Positions 42,844 to 52,641 of a stretch of DNA of 64,000 bases are shown in pieces (position 1 is the stretch's first letter; each line of letters starts with the position of its first letter). The notes under the pieces are model-generated. The model worked only from the letters and a program-made list of their open reading frames with translations, had not been told where the DNA came from and did no database searches. Source of the DNA: Nitrincola salilacus (GTDB lineage: Bacteria > Pseudomonadota > Gammaproteobacteria > Pseudomonadales > Balneatricaceae); assembly GCF_046271865.1 (NCBI RefSeq), contig NZ_CP176580.1:1860001-1924000 (forward strand). The letters are read 5' to 3'. The position numbers and the translations under genes are program-made.

Positions 42844-43610
42844 TGAGCTTTTCAGTTGTCATCCCTGCCCGCTATGCATCCACACGCTTCCCGGGTAAGC
42901 CTCTGGCTGATCTGGCCGGTAAGCCAATGGTGCAGCATGTATATGAGCGTGCCTGCGAGAGTGAAGCCAGTAGGGTTATCGTTGCCACTGATAATCAGCA
43001 GATTGCAGATGTTGCATCGGCTTTTGGTGCCGAGGTATGCATGACATCCTCGGATCACCCATCGGGAACAGACCGCTTGCAGGAGGTGGTGCAGCGTCTT
43101 GGGTTCTATGCCGACGATATAGTGGTGAATGTTCAGGGGGATGAGCCTCTGATACCACCACGCATCATCAATCAGGTGGCTCATAACCTGATGGCGATGA
43201 CAGAGGCGGGCATCGCCACTCTCTCTGAGCCGATTGAAGATCTGGATGCCTTGTTGAATCCTAATGTTGTCAAGGTGGTCACGGATTGTAAGGGTATGGC
43301 GCTCTATTTCAGCCGTGCCAGCATCCCTTGGCCACGCGATGCCTTTGCCGCTCAGAGTAAAGGTACCGCTATGCCGGCTGGTTTCAACTGGCAGCGACAT
43401 ATCGGTCTGTACGCCTACCGTGTTCGACTCCTGAATGAGTACGTTACCTGGCCACCTGCACCCTTGGAGCAGACTGAGTCGCTGGAACAGTTGCGCGCCT
43501 TATGGATGGGTGTTCGCATCCATGTCGCTGCAGCCGATGAGGCGCCACCGACGGGTGTTGATACACCTGAAGACCTGGAGCGGATCAGGGTGTGGTTGGC
43601 GCAGCAGTAG
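42843..43610 (+). CDS. kdsB: CMP-KDO synthetase
   Basis: 255 residues. VIPARYASTRFPGKPLADL, VVNVQGDEPLIPPRII and HIGLYAYRVRLL are family motifs. KdsB activates KDO with CTP for lipopolysaccharide core. Coupled to the preceding gene (TAATG). Confidence 0.96.
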   Translation: MSFSVVIPARYASTRFPGKPLADLAGKPMVQHVYERACESEASRVIVATDNQQIADVASAFGAEVCMTSSDHPSGTDRLQEVVQRLGFYADDIVVNVQGDEPLIPPRIINQVAHNLMAMTEAGIATLSEPIEDLDALLNPNVVKVVTDCKGMALYFSRASIPWPRDAFAAQSKGTAMPAGFNWQRHIGLYAYRVRLLNEYVTWPPAPLEQTESLEQLRALWMGVRIHVAAADEAPPTGVDTPEDLERIRVWLAQQ

Positions 43611-43667
43611 ACAAGTCAGTTTCATCAGTGAGTTGAAAGAGTTGTAAGGACAGTGATTGAGGCAGTT

Positions 43668-44162
43668 ATGTCAAAACAGTTTCCGGTGAGTGTTCTTTTT
43701 GTCTGTTTGGGCAATATCTGTAGATCACCCACGGCGCATGGCGTATTTTTGAAGTGTCTGGCTGATGAAGGTCTGCATCATCAGGTAGAGGTGGATTCTG
43801 CCGGAACCGCAGCCTATCACATTGGTAATCCACCCGACCCGCGCAGCACTAGAGTGGCAGCTCGTCGCGGCTATGATCTGAGCCCTCTGCGTGCCCGTGC
43901 AGTTGAAGATACTGATTTTGAACACTATGACTATATTCTGGCGATGGACAAGCAGAACCTGAATTTCCTGACAGCAATGGCTCCAGTGGGCTATACGGGG
44001 CATCTAAGTTTGTTCCTTGATTTTGCAGATGCTGAAACGGTACGTGAAGTACCCGATCCCTACTATACGGATGGAGACAAGGGTTTTGAGCGGGTGGTGG
44101 ATCTGATAGAGAATGCTTCTGCAGGTCTGGTCCGGCATATCAGGGCGAGGCATGTAGATTAA
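43668..44162 (+). CDS. Low-molecular-weight protein tyrosine phosphatase
   Basis: ATG 43668 with GAGG upstream gives 164 residues; ATG 43653 would add five codons. The P-loop VCLGNICRSPTAHGVF (C-x5-R-S) and the general-acid VPDPYYTDG are present. Such enzymes reverse tyrosine kinases of capsule export or regulate other proteins. It overlaps murB by one base. Confidence 0.93.
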   Translation: MSKQFPVSVLFVCLGNICRSPTAHGVFLKCLADEGLHHQVEVDSAGTAAYHIGNPPDPRSTRVAARRGYDLSPLRARAVEDTDFEHYDYILAMDKQNLNFLTAMAPVGYTGHLSLFLDFADAETVREVPDPYYTDGDKGFERVVDLIENASAGLVRHIRARHVD

Positions 44163-45184
44163 TGCTGTCAATCCAACGTAATGTTCCACTTGATGACCTG
44201 AATACACTGGGTTTTTCGGCCAATGCCGAGTATTTCGTGCAGATTACCGACATCGCTCAACTGCCGCTTCTTTGTGAGTATTGCCAGGAGCAAAAACTGG
44301 AACTGCTGTTGCTCGGTGGTGGCAGCAATCTGGTTCTGGGCGATAGGATTGGTGGTATGGTGGCGTTGATAGATCTTAAGGGTTGGTCGTCCGAATCGCT
44401 TAAGGATGGTAGGGTCCTGCTGCGTATCGCAGCAGGGGAGAACTGGCACACAGCGGTAGACAGAATGCTGGATGAGGGGCTGTTCGGCCTTGAAAACCTT
44501 GCCTTGATACCGGGTACAGTCGGCGCTGCTCCCGTGCAGAACATCGGCGCCTACGGTGTGGAGCTCAAGGACCATCTGCATGAGGTGGAGGTGTATGACC
44601 GGGCACAGAAGTGTTTCACTCGTCTGAGTCGGTCAGCTTGCCACTTTGCCTATCGTGACAGTGTTTTCAAATCGCTTGAACCAGATCGCTACATCATTAC
44701 TGCAGTAACTTTTATACTGCAGCGTGATTTCAATCCTGTCTTGGGCTACAGCGGTTTGAGCGAGTTGGCAGGCAGGCCATATCTTACAGCGCGTGATGTT
44801 TTTGAGCAGGTCTGTTCGATTCGGCGCAGTAAACTACCTGATCCGAAATTGCTGGGAAATGCCGGTAGTTTCTTCAAAAATCCCGTTATTCCTCCTGAGC
44901 AGCTTCTGCAATTGAAGCAGCGCTTCCCCGATCTGGTTTCCTATCCGGACCAAGGGCGGTGCAAGCTGGCAGCTGGCTGGATGATTGACCGTTGCGGTTG
45001 GAAAGGCCGGCGTGAAGGGCAGGTGGGTGTTTATGAGCATCAGGCTCTGGTGCTGTTCAATGCTGGTGGCGGCACTCGTACTGAGCTGGAGCGCCTGATG
45101 GCAAATATCCAGTTATCGGTTCAGCAGACCTTCGGAGTCTGGCTGGAGCCGGAGCCACGTTTTTATCCTGCTATCAAAAACTGA
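44162..45184 (+). CDS. murB: UDP-N-acetylenolpyruvoylglucosamine reductase MurB
   Basis: 340 residues, type I MurB. LLLLGGGSNLVLGDRIGGMV binds FAD; IPGTVGAAPVQNIGAYGVELKDHL and FAYRDSVFKS follow; GNAGSFFKNPVI carries the catalytic Ser; the C-terminal Glu is in WLEPEPRF. It completes UDP-MurNAc in the cytoplasm. Confidence 0.96.
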   Translation: MLSIQRNVPLDDLNTLGFSANAEYFVQITDIAQLPLLCEYCQEQKLELLLLGGGSNLVLGDRIGGMVALIDLKGWSSESLKDGRVLLRIAAGENWHTAVDRMLDEGLFGLENLALIPGTVGAAPVQNIGAYGVELKDHLHEVEVYDRAQKCFTRLSRSACHFAYRDSVFKSLEPDRYIITAVTFILQRDFNPVLGYSGLSELAGRPYLTARDVFEQVCSIRRSKLPDPKLLGNAGSFFKNPVIPPEQLLQLKQRFPDLVSYPDQGRCKLAAGWMIDRCGWKGRREGQVGVYEHQALVLFNAGGGTRTELERLMANIQLSVQQTFGVWLEPEPRFYPAIKN

Positions 45185-45190
45185 TGATAC

Positions 45191-47374
45191 TTAATTCTCG
45201 CCATCCTGGTTTTGAGACTGTGTCGCAGCGTAGTGCCTGAAGGCGCGGCGTATGTTTGCTCTCAATTCATCATCAACCCAAGGCTTAGTGAAGAATTTAT
45301 ATGCACAGCCTTGATTGATAGCCTCGGTGACTGTTTTCAGATCGGTATATCCTGACAGTAGAATACGAACCGTTGCCGGATGAATGCTCTTCACTCTTTT
45401 CAGGAACTCTATACCGTTCATATCAGGCATGCGCTGATCGGATACCACGACCTGAACCTGTTGTGTTGCCAATAATTCAAAGGCGGTCTGAGCATTGCCG
45501 GCTGTCAGTATCCTGTAGCCGTCCGGGCGCAACACCCTTTTCAGCGCATGAAGAATGTTGGGTTCGTCATCCAGTATCAGAAGTGTCTGAGTGTTATCAG
45601 GCGCTGATGAGGTGGCGTTGAACAGCCTCTGAACTTTATGTTGTTTGAAAAAAGTGATCAGACGATCGAAGGGCATGGGGTGGGCAAAAAAGTAGCCTTG
45701 GAACTCATCGCACAAATGATGATTCAGAAAGCTGGCCTGTGCTTCGGATTCAATCCCTTCGGCAACCACTTTCAGCCCCAAGTGGTGGGCCATCGAAATA
45801 ATTCCTTTGGTGATCGCGGCATCATTCTGATTACTGATGATATCCCTGACGAAGGAGCGGTCGATCTTGATTTTGTCGACAGGGATGTTTTTCAGATAAC
45901 TGAGGCCAGAAAAGCCTGTTCCGAAATCATCAATCGAAATACTTATTCCAAATGCCTTCAGCTCATTGAGCATGTTCAACGTTCGATCGGTATTATCAAC
46001 CAGCAGAGATTCCGTGATTTCGATATCCACTAACTCCGGGGGGATCTGTGATGTCTGTAGGGCTTTGAGCATGCTTTTGACAAAATTGCCACGCTGAAAC
46101 TGTATGGCAGATACATTTATCGACACACGGTTTCCGATGTAGCCCATATCATAGATGCGTTTATTGTCCTGGCACGCGCGCTTCAGAACCCACTCACCCA
46201 AGGGGATAATCTGGCCAGTATTTTCGGCAACGGTGATGAACTCATCCGGTGAAATGGTGCCCAGCTCAGGATGATGCCAGCGCAGCAGGGCCTCTATGCC
46301 GGTGATACGGCCTGTGCGGGAATCAAACTGCGGTTGGTAGTAAACCTGAAAATCCTCATTCTCAATCGCCTTCTGCATCTCATTGCGTAACAGAAACAGG
46401 TGGCTGATCTTCTGATTCAGGTCTTCTGTAAAAAAGTGATAGGTATTATGGCCTTTCTGCTTGGCCTTATACATCGCAATATCGGCCTGCTGGATCAGCT
46501 GCATCGGCTGGTCTATTACACCATCACTGATTCTGATGCCAGTGCTGGCGGTGATGTGAAGATCTATGCCTTCCATCCGCATGGGTGTAGAGATGCTTTC
46601 CAGAACGCGATCAGCAACCGTCATGACATGCTCTTCATGCACCAGCTCTGGTAGCACAAGTACGAACTCGTCGCCGCCAAAGTGGGCGAGTATATCGCCG
46701 GGACGAATTTGCATTTTCATCCGGTTGGCTATCTCGGTCAGAACCTTGTCACCTACCTTATGACCCATGGCATCATTGATCGCCTTGAAGCCATCCAGAT
46801 CAATGAACATGACCGCAAGTTTGTGCCCAGCGCGGCGTGCTACACGACAGATCTGATCCAATCGCTCTTCAATAGCCGCTCTGTTCGGTAGCCCCGTCAG
46901 AACATCATGATTGGCATTGTAGGCCAGGCGAGACTCATAGTGTTTCTGTTCTGAGATATCATTCTGAACCCCGACGAAGTGAGTGATCTGACCCTGATCG
47001 TCGGGGACCGGGGCAATATAGAGGTCATTCCAGAAAGCTCTGCCATCTTTGCGATAATTACGCAGTACGACGTGTACTTCTTTCTTTTCGTGAAGATGCT
47101 GACGAATCTCTTCGACAGCCTCTTGATCAACTTCAGTACCTTGCAGAAAACGGCAGTTGTGGCCAATCGCTTCAGCAGCGGTGTAGCCGGTAATCTTCTC
47201 GAAGGCAGCATTGACGTAGATGATCGGCATATCATGCTGTTGCGCATCTACAATAAGAATGCCGTTATAGCAGGATTCCAGACATCGCTGCAGCAAGTGT
47301 GCCGAATGCCGGATAGCGGTGGCATGCGGATCCAGATCGTTGATCGTGTCAGTATCGGTATTCTGTGCATTCAT
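45191..47374 (-). CDS. LOV-GGDEF-EAL-REC protein, blue-light c-di-GMP enzyme
   Basis: 727 residues. The N-terminal PAS is a LOV domain: VNAAFEKITGYTAAEAIGHN then CRFLQG, with photoreactive Cys74, later LRNYRKDGRAFWN and FVGVQNDISE, all FMN-contact regions. GGDEF is intact (HFGGDEFVLVLP) and preceded by RPGD, matching the inhibitory I-site. The EAL has GIEALLRWHH, ITESLLV, IDDFGTGFSGLSYL, KIDRSFV and AEGIES, so both activities are possible. A receiver domain (LILDDEP, VVVSDQRMPDMNGIEF, KPW) lies at the C-terminus (about 600-715), an unusual order. Overlaps the upstream REC-HD gene by 4 bases. Confidence 0.92.
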   Translation of the reverse strand: MNAQNTDTDTINDLDPHATAIRHSAHLLQRCLESCYNGILIVDAQQHDMPIIYVNAAFEKITGYTAAEAIGHNCRFLQGTEVDQEAVEEIRQHLHEKKEVHVVLRNYRKDGRAFWNDLYIAPVPDDQGQITHFVGVQNDISEQKHYESRLAYNANHDVLTGLPNRAAIEERLDQICRVARRAGHKLAVMFIDLDGFKAINDAMGHKVGDKVLTEIANRMKMQIRPGDILAHFGGDEFVLVLPELVHEEHVMTVADRVLESISTPMRMEGIDLHITASTGIRISDGVIDQPMQLIQQADIAMYKAKQKGHNTYHFFTEDLNQKISHLFLLRNEMQKAIENEDFQVYYQPQFDSRTGRITGIEALLRWHHPELGTISPDEFITVAENTGQIIPLGEWVLKRACQDNKRIYDMGYIGNRVSINVSAIQFQRGNFVKSMLKALQTSQIPPELVDIEITESLLVDNTDRTLNMLNELKAFGISISIDDFGTGFSGLSYLKNIPVDKIKIDRSFVRDIISNQNDAAITKGIISMAHHLGLKVVAEGIESEAQASFLNHHLCDEFQGYFFAHPMPFDRLITFFKQHKVQRLFNATSSAPDNTQTLLILDDEPNILHALKRVLRPDGYRILTAGNAQTAFELLATQQVQVVVSDQRMPDMNGIEFLKRVKSIHPATVRILLSGYTDLKTVTEAINQGCAYKFFTKPWVDDELRANIRRAFRHYAATQSQNQDGEN

Positions 47375-48705
47375 TCCTTGAGATCCTGCCGCTGAGCAGT
47401 GTGTATGGCCAGCTCAAACTGAGATTGCTCGGATTTTTCAAACTCTCTGAGTTTATCAATCAGCATGGTATTCAGTATCTTATCCTCATAGATGATCAAT
47501 GTCCCTTTATCTGAATAGAGATTTCGAGCGAGCCGCATCCCGGGTTTCAACTGATCCGTGCGCAGCAGAAGTATGTTGCTACCTTCTTGTTCATCCTCTT
47601 TACTGAGCTCCATTAATTGAATGAATTGCCCGCAGAGGTGTGGCTCATAAAGCTGGCCGGAATACTTTTTCATCATGGCCAGAGTATCCTCATGAGACAT
47701 CGGTTTATTGAGTGTAACACCTTGGCGCAGCTCTACAAAATCCACTGCCAGACGTAGGATGCGCGCACCGGCGGGAATGGCTTTACCTTTGATTCCATCA
47801 GGAAAGCCACCGCCGGCCCAGCGCTCCTGGTGATGGCGGATCAGTTTTGCCGCACCCTGCAACGGCTCAAGTGCCATCAGTAATGACTCGCCAATGGCAG
47901 GGTATTGGCGATACGTCTCACGGTAGTTCTTGTGCAACTGGTTAGAGGACTGCTTAAGCATTTCGTCATCCCAGGTCAGTTTGCCCAGGTTATAAAGCGA
48001 AGCGGCCATGGAAAGATTTCGCGTCAGATCCGGCTCCAGCTTATAGTGCTGGCAGAACCGCTTGATAAGGGTAATAACCTGGCTGTTACTGTGTCGATCA
48101 GACGGCATTCGCTGGTCTATCAGGGAAGAGAATACCAGGGTTGTTTTGACGTAGCTTTGAGAGAGCTCCTGATAGGCGGTTTCAACCATCTCTGCAGTCT
48201 GCTCCAGCTCGGCGGTACGCTCTTTGACACGCTGCTCAAGTGTATGATTCAGCTCAAGCAGATTTTTGTTCTGCTCCTGTGTCAGGCGTTCGAGGCGCTT
48301 TCGTTCCAGTTCGGATGTATGAAACTCCATCGCCTGTCGAATGACCATGCGCAGCTCATCATCATCCCAGGGTTTACTGATGTAGCGATAAATCTTTCCT
48401 TCATTGATCGCTTTAATGGTTGTTGCCAGGTCTGCATAGCCGGTCATCAGAATGCGCATGCAGCGGGGCCAGCGTTTCTGAACTTCTGTCAACAGGGTCG
48501 CGCCATCCATACCTGGCATGCGAGCATCAGAGATGATCAGATCGATCAGGTTGTGTTCCAATATCTCCAACGCCTCTTCACCGCGTCGGGCAGTCAATAT
48601 TTTGTATGGCTCACGTAACAGTGCGCGCCTGATACTTTTCAGGATATTCTCTTCATCATCAACCAATAGAAGATTGAGTGACTTCAGGGCTGGATTATCG
48701 CTCAT
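47371..48705 (-). CDS. Response regulator with degenerate HD-GYP-type domain
   Basis: 444 residues: receiver domain (LLVDDEENI, LIISDARMPGMDGATL, SKPWDDDEL), a coiled coil (about 130-190), then an HD-type domain. RpfG-like HD-GYP proteins have HDIGK and HHE-x-x-DG-x-GYP; here the matching segments read AASLYNLGKL and HHQERWAGGGFPDGIKG, so the HD pair is lost and GYP is GFP. Hydrolysis of c-di-GMP is therefore doubtful; it may bind or scaffold. First gene of a two-gene operon with the LOV protein, whose C-terminal receiver is similar. Confidence 0.88.
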   Translation of the reverse strand: MSDNPALKSLNLLLVDDEENILKSIRRALLREPYKILTARRGEEALEILEHNLIDLIISDARMPGMDGATLLTEVQKRWPRCMRILMTGYADLATTIKAINEGKIYRYISKPWDDDELRMVIRQAMEFHTSELERKRLERLTQEQNKNLLELNHTLEQRVKERTAELEQTAEMVETAYQELSQSYVKTTLVFSSLIDQRMPSDRHSNSQVITLIKRFCQHYKLEPDLTRNLSMAASLYNLGKLTWDDEMLKQSSNQLHKNYRETYRQYPAIGESLLMALEPLQGAAKLIRHHQERWAGGGFPDGIKGKAIPAGARILRLAVDFVELRQGVTLNKPMSHEDTLAMMKKYSGQLYEPHLCGQFIQLMELSKEDEQEGSNILLLRTDQLKPGMRLARNLYSDKGTLIIYEDKILNTMLIDKLREFEKSEQSQFELAIHTAQRQDLKE

Positions 48706-48906
48706 TCACGTTCGCTCCTTGACCTGACTCTAAACTGGAAGAGCACAGCTAAATATCTGATGGATCAGATATAAGTGGTTTATAGATCGCCTCTTAAGTC
48801 CAGTATAGTCTCCTTCAAGATGACTACAGGCAAGCTTTTTGTGTGACAGATAAAAGTGGTTGCAGGAGTGGGGCAGGCGAAAGTGGAATGGGCTTATCGA
48901 AGGGTG

Positions 48907-48938
48907 AAAAAAAACAGGCCATCGCTGGCCTGTTTTTT
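48907..48938 (-). terminator. Bidirectional-looking terminator after rne
   Basis: AAAACAGGCC and GGCCTGTTTT form a 10-bp stem around ATCGCT, with A- and T-runs on both sides. It lies 30 bp past the rne stop and serves the minus strand. Confidence 0.92.
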
Positions 48939-48966
48939 CTATGATGAATCAGGTTCTCTGATTACA

Positions 48967-51900
48967 TTACTGAGTTTTATCGCGTTTCAGTCGCGGGTCA
49001 TTCGGTGCACGACGTCTTGTGCGGGGCTGCTCAGGTTCAGCTTGAGTAGCTTCTTCGGCCTGCTCGGACTCAGACTGCACAGGTTCTGACATCGGTTCTG
49101 ACACTGGTTCAGACTCTGGCTCAGGCTCGGATTCAGCAATTTCAGCTTCTGCCTGCTGCCAAGTCTCCTTAGGCTGCTCCAGAGGTTGCGGCTCTTCAGC
49201 TGCAGGTGCATTGTCAGCCTGCTCAGAAGTGCTGATACTATCCTGCATTTCAGTGGCAGCAGCTGCAACCGGTGCTTCGGTTTCGGCGACTGGCTCAGAG
49301 GGCTCTGAAGACTCAGCAGTGGCGATTTCAATCTCCGGTTGCCCAGAGTCTTCAGTAGCTGCAACAGGCTCCTGAGCCGAGGTGCTGACGTCGGAATCCA
49401 TCTCTTGAATCAGATCCTGCTGAACCAGTTGTGCTGGCTCCTCTGTCTGAATGGACGCGCCCTCGACCTTCGTTATATCAGTACTGGTTACAGTCTCAGT
49501 GTCAGTCGCACTTTGATCAGTACCGGTACTGGAGGTTTCAGCGGCTTCCGCCTGCTCAAACTCAATGTTGGACTGCTCTGGTGTGCGTCTACCAGATCTT
49601 TGGCGTTGGTTACCGCGGCGTGATCTGGACTTTTTCTCAACGGGTTCTGCCTCAACCTCAGATGCTGAATCCGTTTCCTGTTGAGTCTCGCTAGATGACT
49701 CAGTGGTTGTGTCAGCAGATGCTTTGAACTGCGGTTCATCATCTGCAGATCCAGTTGGCTCTGCAGCAACCAGTTTTGGTGCAGATTCGCTCAGCTCTAC
49801 AGATGTTTCTGAAGATTGAGCCTCTGGGGTTGCGGTCTCAGTGCCAGTCACTTCAGCAAACGGAGTTTCACTCTCTCCCTGTGTTTCTGCTCCGGGCAGT
49901 GCGGTCCGCTTGGCACTGCGTTCACCACCACGGCGGCGACGGCCACGTCGGCTGCTCTGTTCCGGATCAGCAGTGCTCTGCTTATCGGCGGCTTCATTAC
50001 CCGCTACCTCAGCCTGTACAGGAGTGCTGTCGGCTGTTGTTTCGTCTGTAGCAGTCGGTCGATCGCTCTTTTCACCACGTTTACGATCTCCACGACGGCG
50101 ACGGCGAGTGCGTCCACCTTCAGTCCCTTCTTCACGCTTATCGGTCGCTTTCTCTCCAATGGGTGGGAGATTGTGTTCCGGTTCAATCGTAATGATCTCG
50201 TCCTGACGGTCATCGCGGTGATCACGGTTGTCTCTGCGGCGTGAGTCATTATCACGCGGTTTGCTGCTGCGACCACCGCGGCGCTTATCACCACCACGAC
50301 CAGTAGAGGAACGGCTGCCCTCTCTGCTGCGCGCAGGCTCGGCTGCTTTCGCAACAGGTGGTTTCTCCGGCGTGGGTTCAGGCTTGGCGGGAGCACCGGC
50401 AAAGAGTGAGCGCAGGGAGGTCATAACCCGTTGAGCGAAAGACGGAGTTTCGATGGCCTTCGGCATGTGATGGTAAGGTGCCCGGGCATCAGTTTCAGTC
50501 TTTGGCTTGCTACTCACTTCGGCTCTGGGTGCGCTTTCAATCTCTGCTACCTGAGATACAGTGGACTGTGGCGCAACGCGGGTCGGAGGCGCAATCGCCT
50601 TGACGGCAGCCTCTTCGCGCTTCGGTGGGCGAGTAACTGTTTCAGATGTTTCCGCAGCCACATCTGGCTGAATAGCGTAGCTAAGATCATCTATCGTGGC
50701 AACGGTATGATCATCGCGCAGTCTGACCACCTCATAATGAGGTGTTTCCATGTTCGGGTTAGGTACGATGACGACTCTGACCTTATGGCGCTCTTCAATG
50801 GCATGGACTTCATTGCGCTTTTCGTTCAGCAGGAAGGTCGCTACGCTGACCGGCAAAATGGCGCGAATCTGCGCGGTGCGGTCCTTGGAAGACTCCTCTT
50901 CAATCAGACGCATGATCGACAAGGCCAGTGAGCCAGTATCGCGAATGACGCCTGTACCACTGCAGCGAGGGCAGACACTGCCACGGGTTTCGCTGAGTGA
51001 AGGGCGAAGACGCTGGCGTGACATTTCGAGCAGGCCAAAGCGAGAGATGCGACCCATCTGCACGCGTGCGCGATCCAGCTTGAGAGCATCGCGCAGGCGA
51101 TTTTCCACTTCACGCTGGTTTTTGATCGGTGTCATATCGATGAAGTCGATGACAATCAGGCCGCCGATATCACGCAGTCTGAGCTGTCGAGCGATTTCGT
51201 CGGCTGCTTCAAGGTTGGTGTTCAGTGCTGTTTCTTCGATATCACCACCGCGGGTTGCGCGTGCGGAGTTGATGTCGATGGATACCAGAGCTTCGGTAGG
51301 GTCAATAACAATCGATCCACCTGATGGGAGCTGGACTTCACGCTCGAAGGCGGTTTCAATCTGACTCTCGATCTGGAAGCGGTTGAACAGAGGCGTAGAT
51401 TCTTTGTATAGCTTGACGCGACTCTCAAAAGTTGGAATCACCTGGCGCACAAACTGCATCGCCTGCTCGTATACGGCAGGGTGGTCGATCAGCACTTCGC
51501 CGATATCGGCGCGCAGATAGTCGCGAATTGCACGGATAACGACATTGCTCTCCTGGTAGACCAGGAAAGGAGCAGGACGATCCTTGACGGCTTGCATGGC
51601 GTCCCAGAGAGTGGTCAGGTAATCCAGATCCCACTGCAGCTCTTCGGAGCTGCGGCCGATACCGGCTGTGCGGATGATCACACCCATCTGATCGGAAATA
51701 TTGACGCCGCTCAGGGCTTCTTTGAGCTGGTTACGGTCCTCACCCTCGATGCGACGGGAAATACCACCGGCACGCGGGTTGTTGGGCATCAAAACCAGGT
51801 AACGACCGGCCAGGCTGATGAATGTAGTCAGAGCAGCGCCCTTGTTGCCACGTTCTTCCTTATCGACCTGAACGAAAACTTCGGTACCTTCGCGGATCAC

Positions 51901-52176
51901 ATCACGGATGTTCGGGCGCTGGCCACGTTCCGGCTGTCGGGAAAAGTATTCCTTGGCAATCTCTTTCAGGGGAAGGAAGCCGTGACGGTCTGCACCGTAG
52001 TCAACGAAGGCTGCCTCAAGGCTGGGCTCTACGCGGGTGATTTTGCCCTTGTAGATATTGGCTTTTTTCTGTTCCCGGCTGTCTGACTCCATATCGAGAT
52101 CAAACAAGCGCTGTCCATCGACAAGCGCGACACGCACCTCTTCGGGTTGAGTTGCGTTAATCAGCATTCTTTTCAT
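48967..52176 (-). CDS. rne: Ribonuclease E
   Basis: ATG 52176 (MKRMLINATQPEEVRVALVDG) is the family start; nine upstream codons are open but unsupported. The catalytic half (1-520) has the S1 domain, IVIDFIDM with metal-binding Asp, and the zinc-link CPRCSGTG near residue 405. The C-terminal half (520-1070) is disordered: an Arg-rich RNA-binding part (RSSTGRGGDKRRGGRSSK...) and long Glu/Ser/Thr-rich stretches, the degradosome scaffold. The last residues RTRRRAPNDPRLKR resemble the conserved tail of Pseudomonas RNase E. 1069 residues; central to mRNA decay. Confidence 0.96.
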   Translation of the reverse strand: MKRMLINATQPEEVRVALVDGQRLFDLDMESDSREQKKANIYKGKITRVEPSLEAAFVDYGADRHGFLPLKEIAKEYFSRQPERGQRPNIRDVIREGTEVFVQVDKEERGNKGAALTTFISLAGRYLVLMPNNPRAGGISRRIEGEDRNQLKEALSGVNISDQMGVIIRTAGIGRSSEELQWDLDYLTTLWDAMQAVKDRPAPFLVYQESNVVIRAIRDYLRADIGEVLIDHPAVYEQAMQFVRQVIPTFESRVKLYKESTPLFNRFQIESQIETAFEREVQLPSGGSIVIDPTEALVSIDINSARATRGGDIEETALNTNLEAADEIARQLRLRDIGGLIVIDFIDMTPIKNQREVENRLRDALKLDRARVQMGRISRFGLLEMSRQRLRPSLSETRGSVCPRCSGTGVIRDTGSLALSIMRLIEEESSKDRTAQIRAILPVSVATFLLNEKRNEVHAIEERHKVRVVIVPNPNMETPHYEVVRLRDDHTVATIDDLSYAIQPDVAAETSETVTRPPKREEAAVKAIAPPTRVAPQSTVSQVAEIESAPRAEVSSKPKTETDARAPYHHMPKAIETPSFAQRVMTSLRSLFAGAPAKPEPTPEKPPVAKAAEPARSREGSRSSTGRGGDKRRGGRSSKPRDNDSRRRDNRDHRDDRQDEIITIEPEHNLPPIGEKATDKREEGTEGGRTRRRRRGDRKRGEKSDRPTATDETTADSTPVQAEVAGNEAADKQSTADPEQSSRRGRRRRGGERSAKRTALPGAETQGESETPFAEVTGTETATPEAQSSETSVELSESAPKLVAAEPTGSADDEPQFKASADTTTESSSETQQETDSASEVEAEPVEKKSRSRRGNQRQRSGRRTPEQSNIEFEQAEAAETSSTGTDQSATDTETVTSTDITKVEGASIQTEEPAQLVQQDLIQEMDSDVSTSAQEPVAATEDSGQPEIEIATAESSEPSEPVAETEAPVAAAATEMQDSISTSEQADNAPAAEEPQPLEQPKETWQQAEAEIAESEPEPESEPVSEPMSEPVQSESEQAEEATQAEPEQPRTRRRAPNDPRLKRDKTQ

Positions 52177-52641
52177 GTTGTTATGCGTTCTCAGCAAACG
52201 CAACGCATTCCACCCCAGTCAGCCAATGTGTCTGGTGTGTTCAATGTCCAGTCTTTGTGACCGATCGCAGCATCTGGCATGCAATCGCCTGGGTAGCTTC
52301 TGGCTACCTTGGTGTCGGCAGTGAAGGAAACGCTGACCAATGTCGTTATTTTCTATGGCTGTGGCTGCTGTCTAAGGCAGGTTCCGGGTCAGCGTGCATC
52401 TCCACCTCCAACTGGACCCTCGCACTGGCGAAGGTGGTGGAAGCGTTACTTCAAATTCGGGTTTATATCGTTTGATATAGCATGTTTGCCACAGGTCGGA
52501 CTACGCCAGTTAAGAGATCGTATTCGGAGTAAATTGACTGGTCGTGCGGTTTTGTGAAATTAATAAAGCCAACCGTCCTCGGCAACGCTAGAATATAACA
52601 GTAAAGCCATTGAGCATCAATCGGGTATTAAACAACTTACT
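52177..52641. other. rne-rluC divergent intergenic region with probable long rne leader
   Basis: No gene is supported in this 465-bp stretch. rne and rluC diverge from it, an arrangement conserved in gammaproteobacteria, where rne has a long 5' leader that RNase E cleaves to limit its own synthesis. Structured GC-rich segments lie near 52380-52450. Open frames here have poor starts and were rejected. Confidence 0.6.

Noticed and set aside
49000..50400. Many open frames antisense or alternate to the rne 3' half
   Set aside because: They result from the low-complexity Glu/Ser/Arg-rich coding of the RNase E scaffold region.
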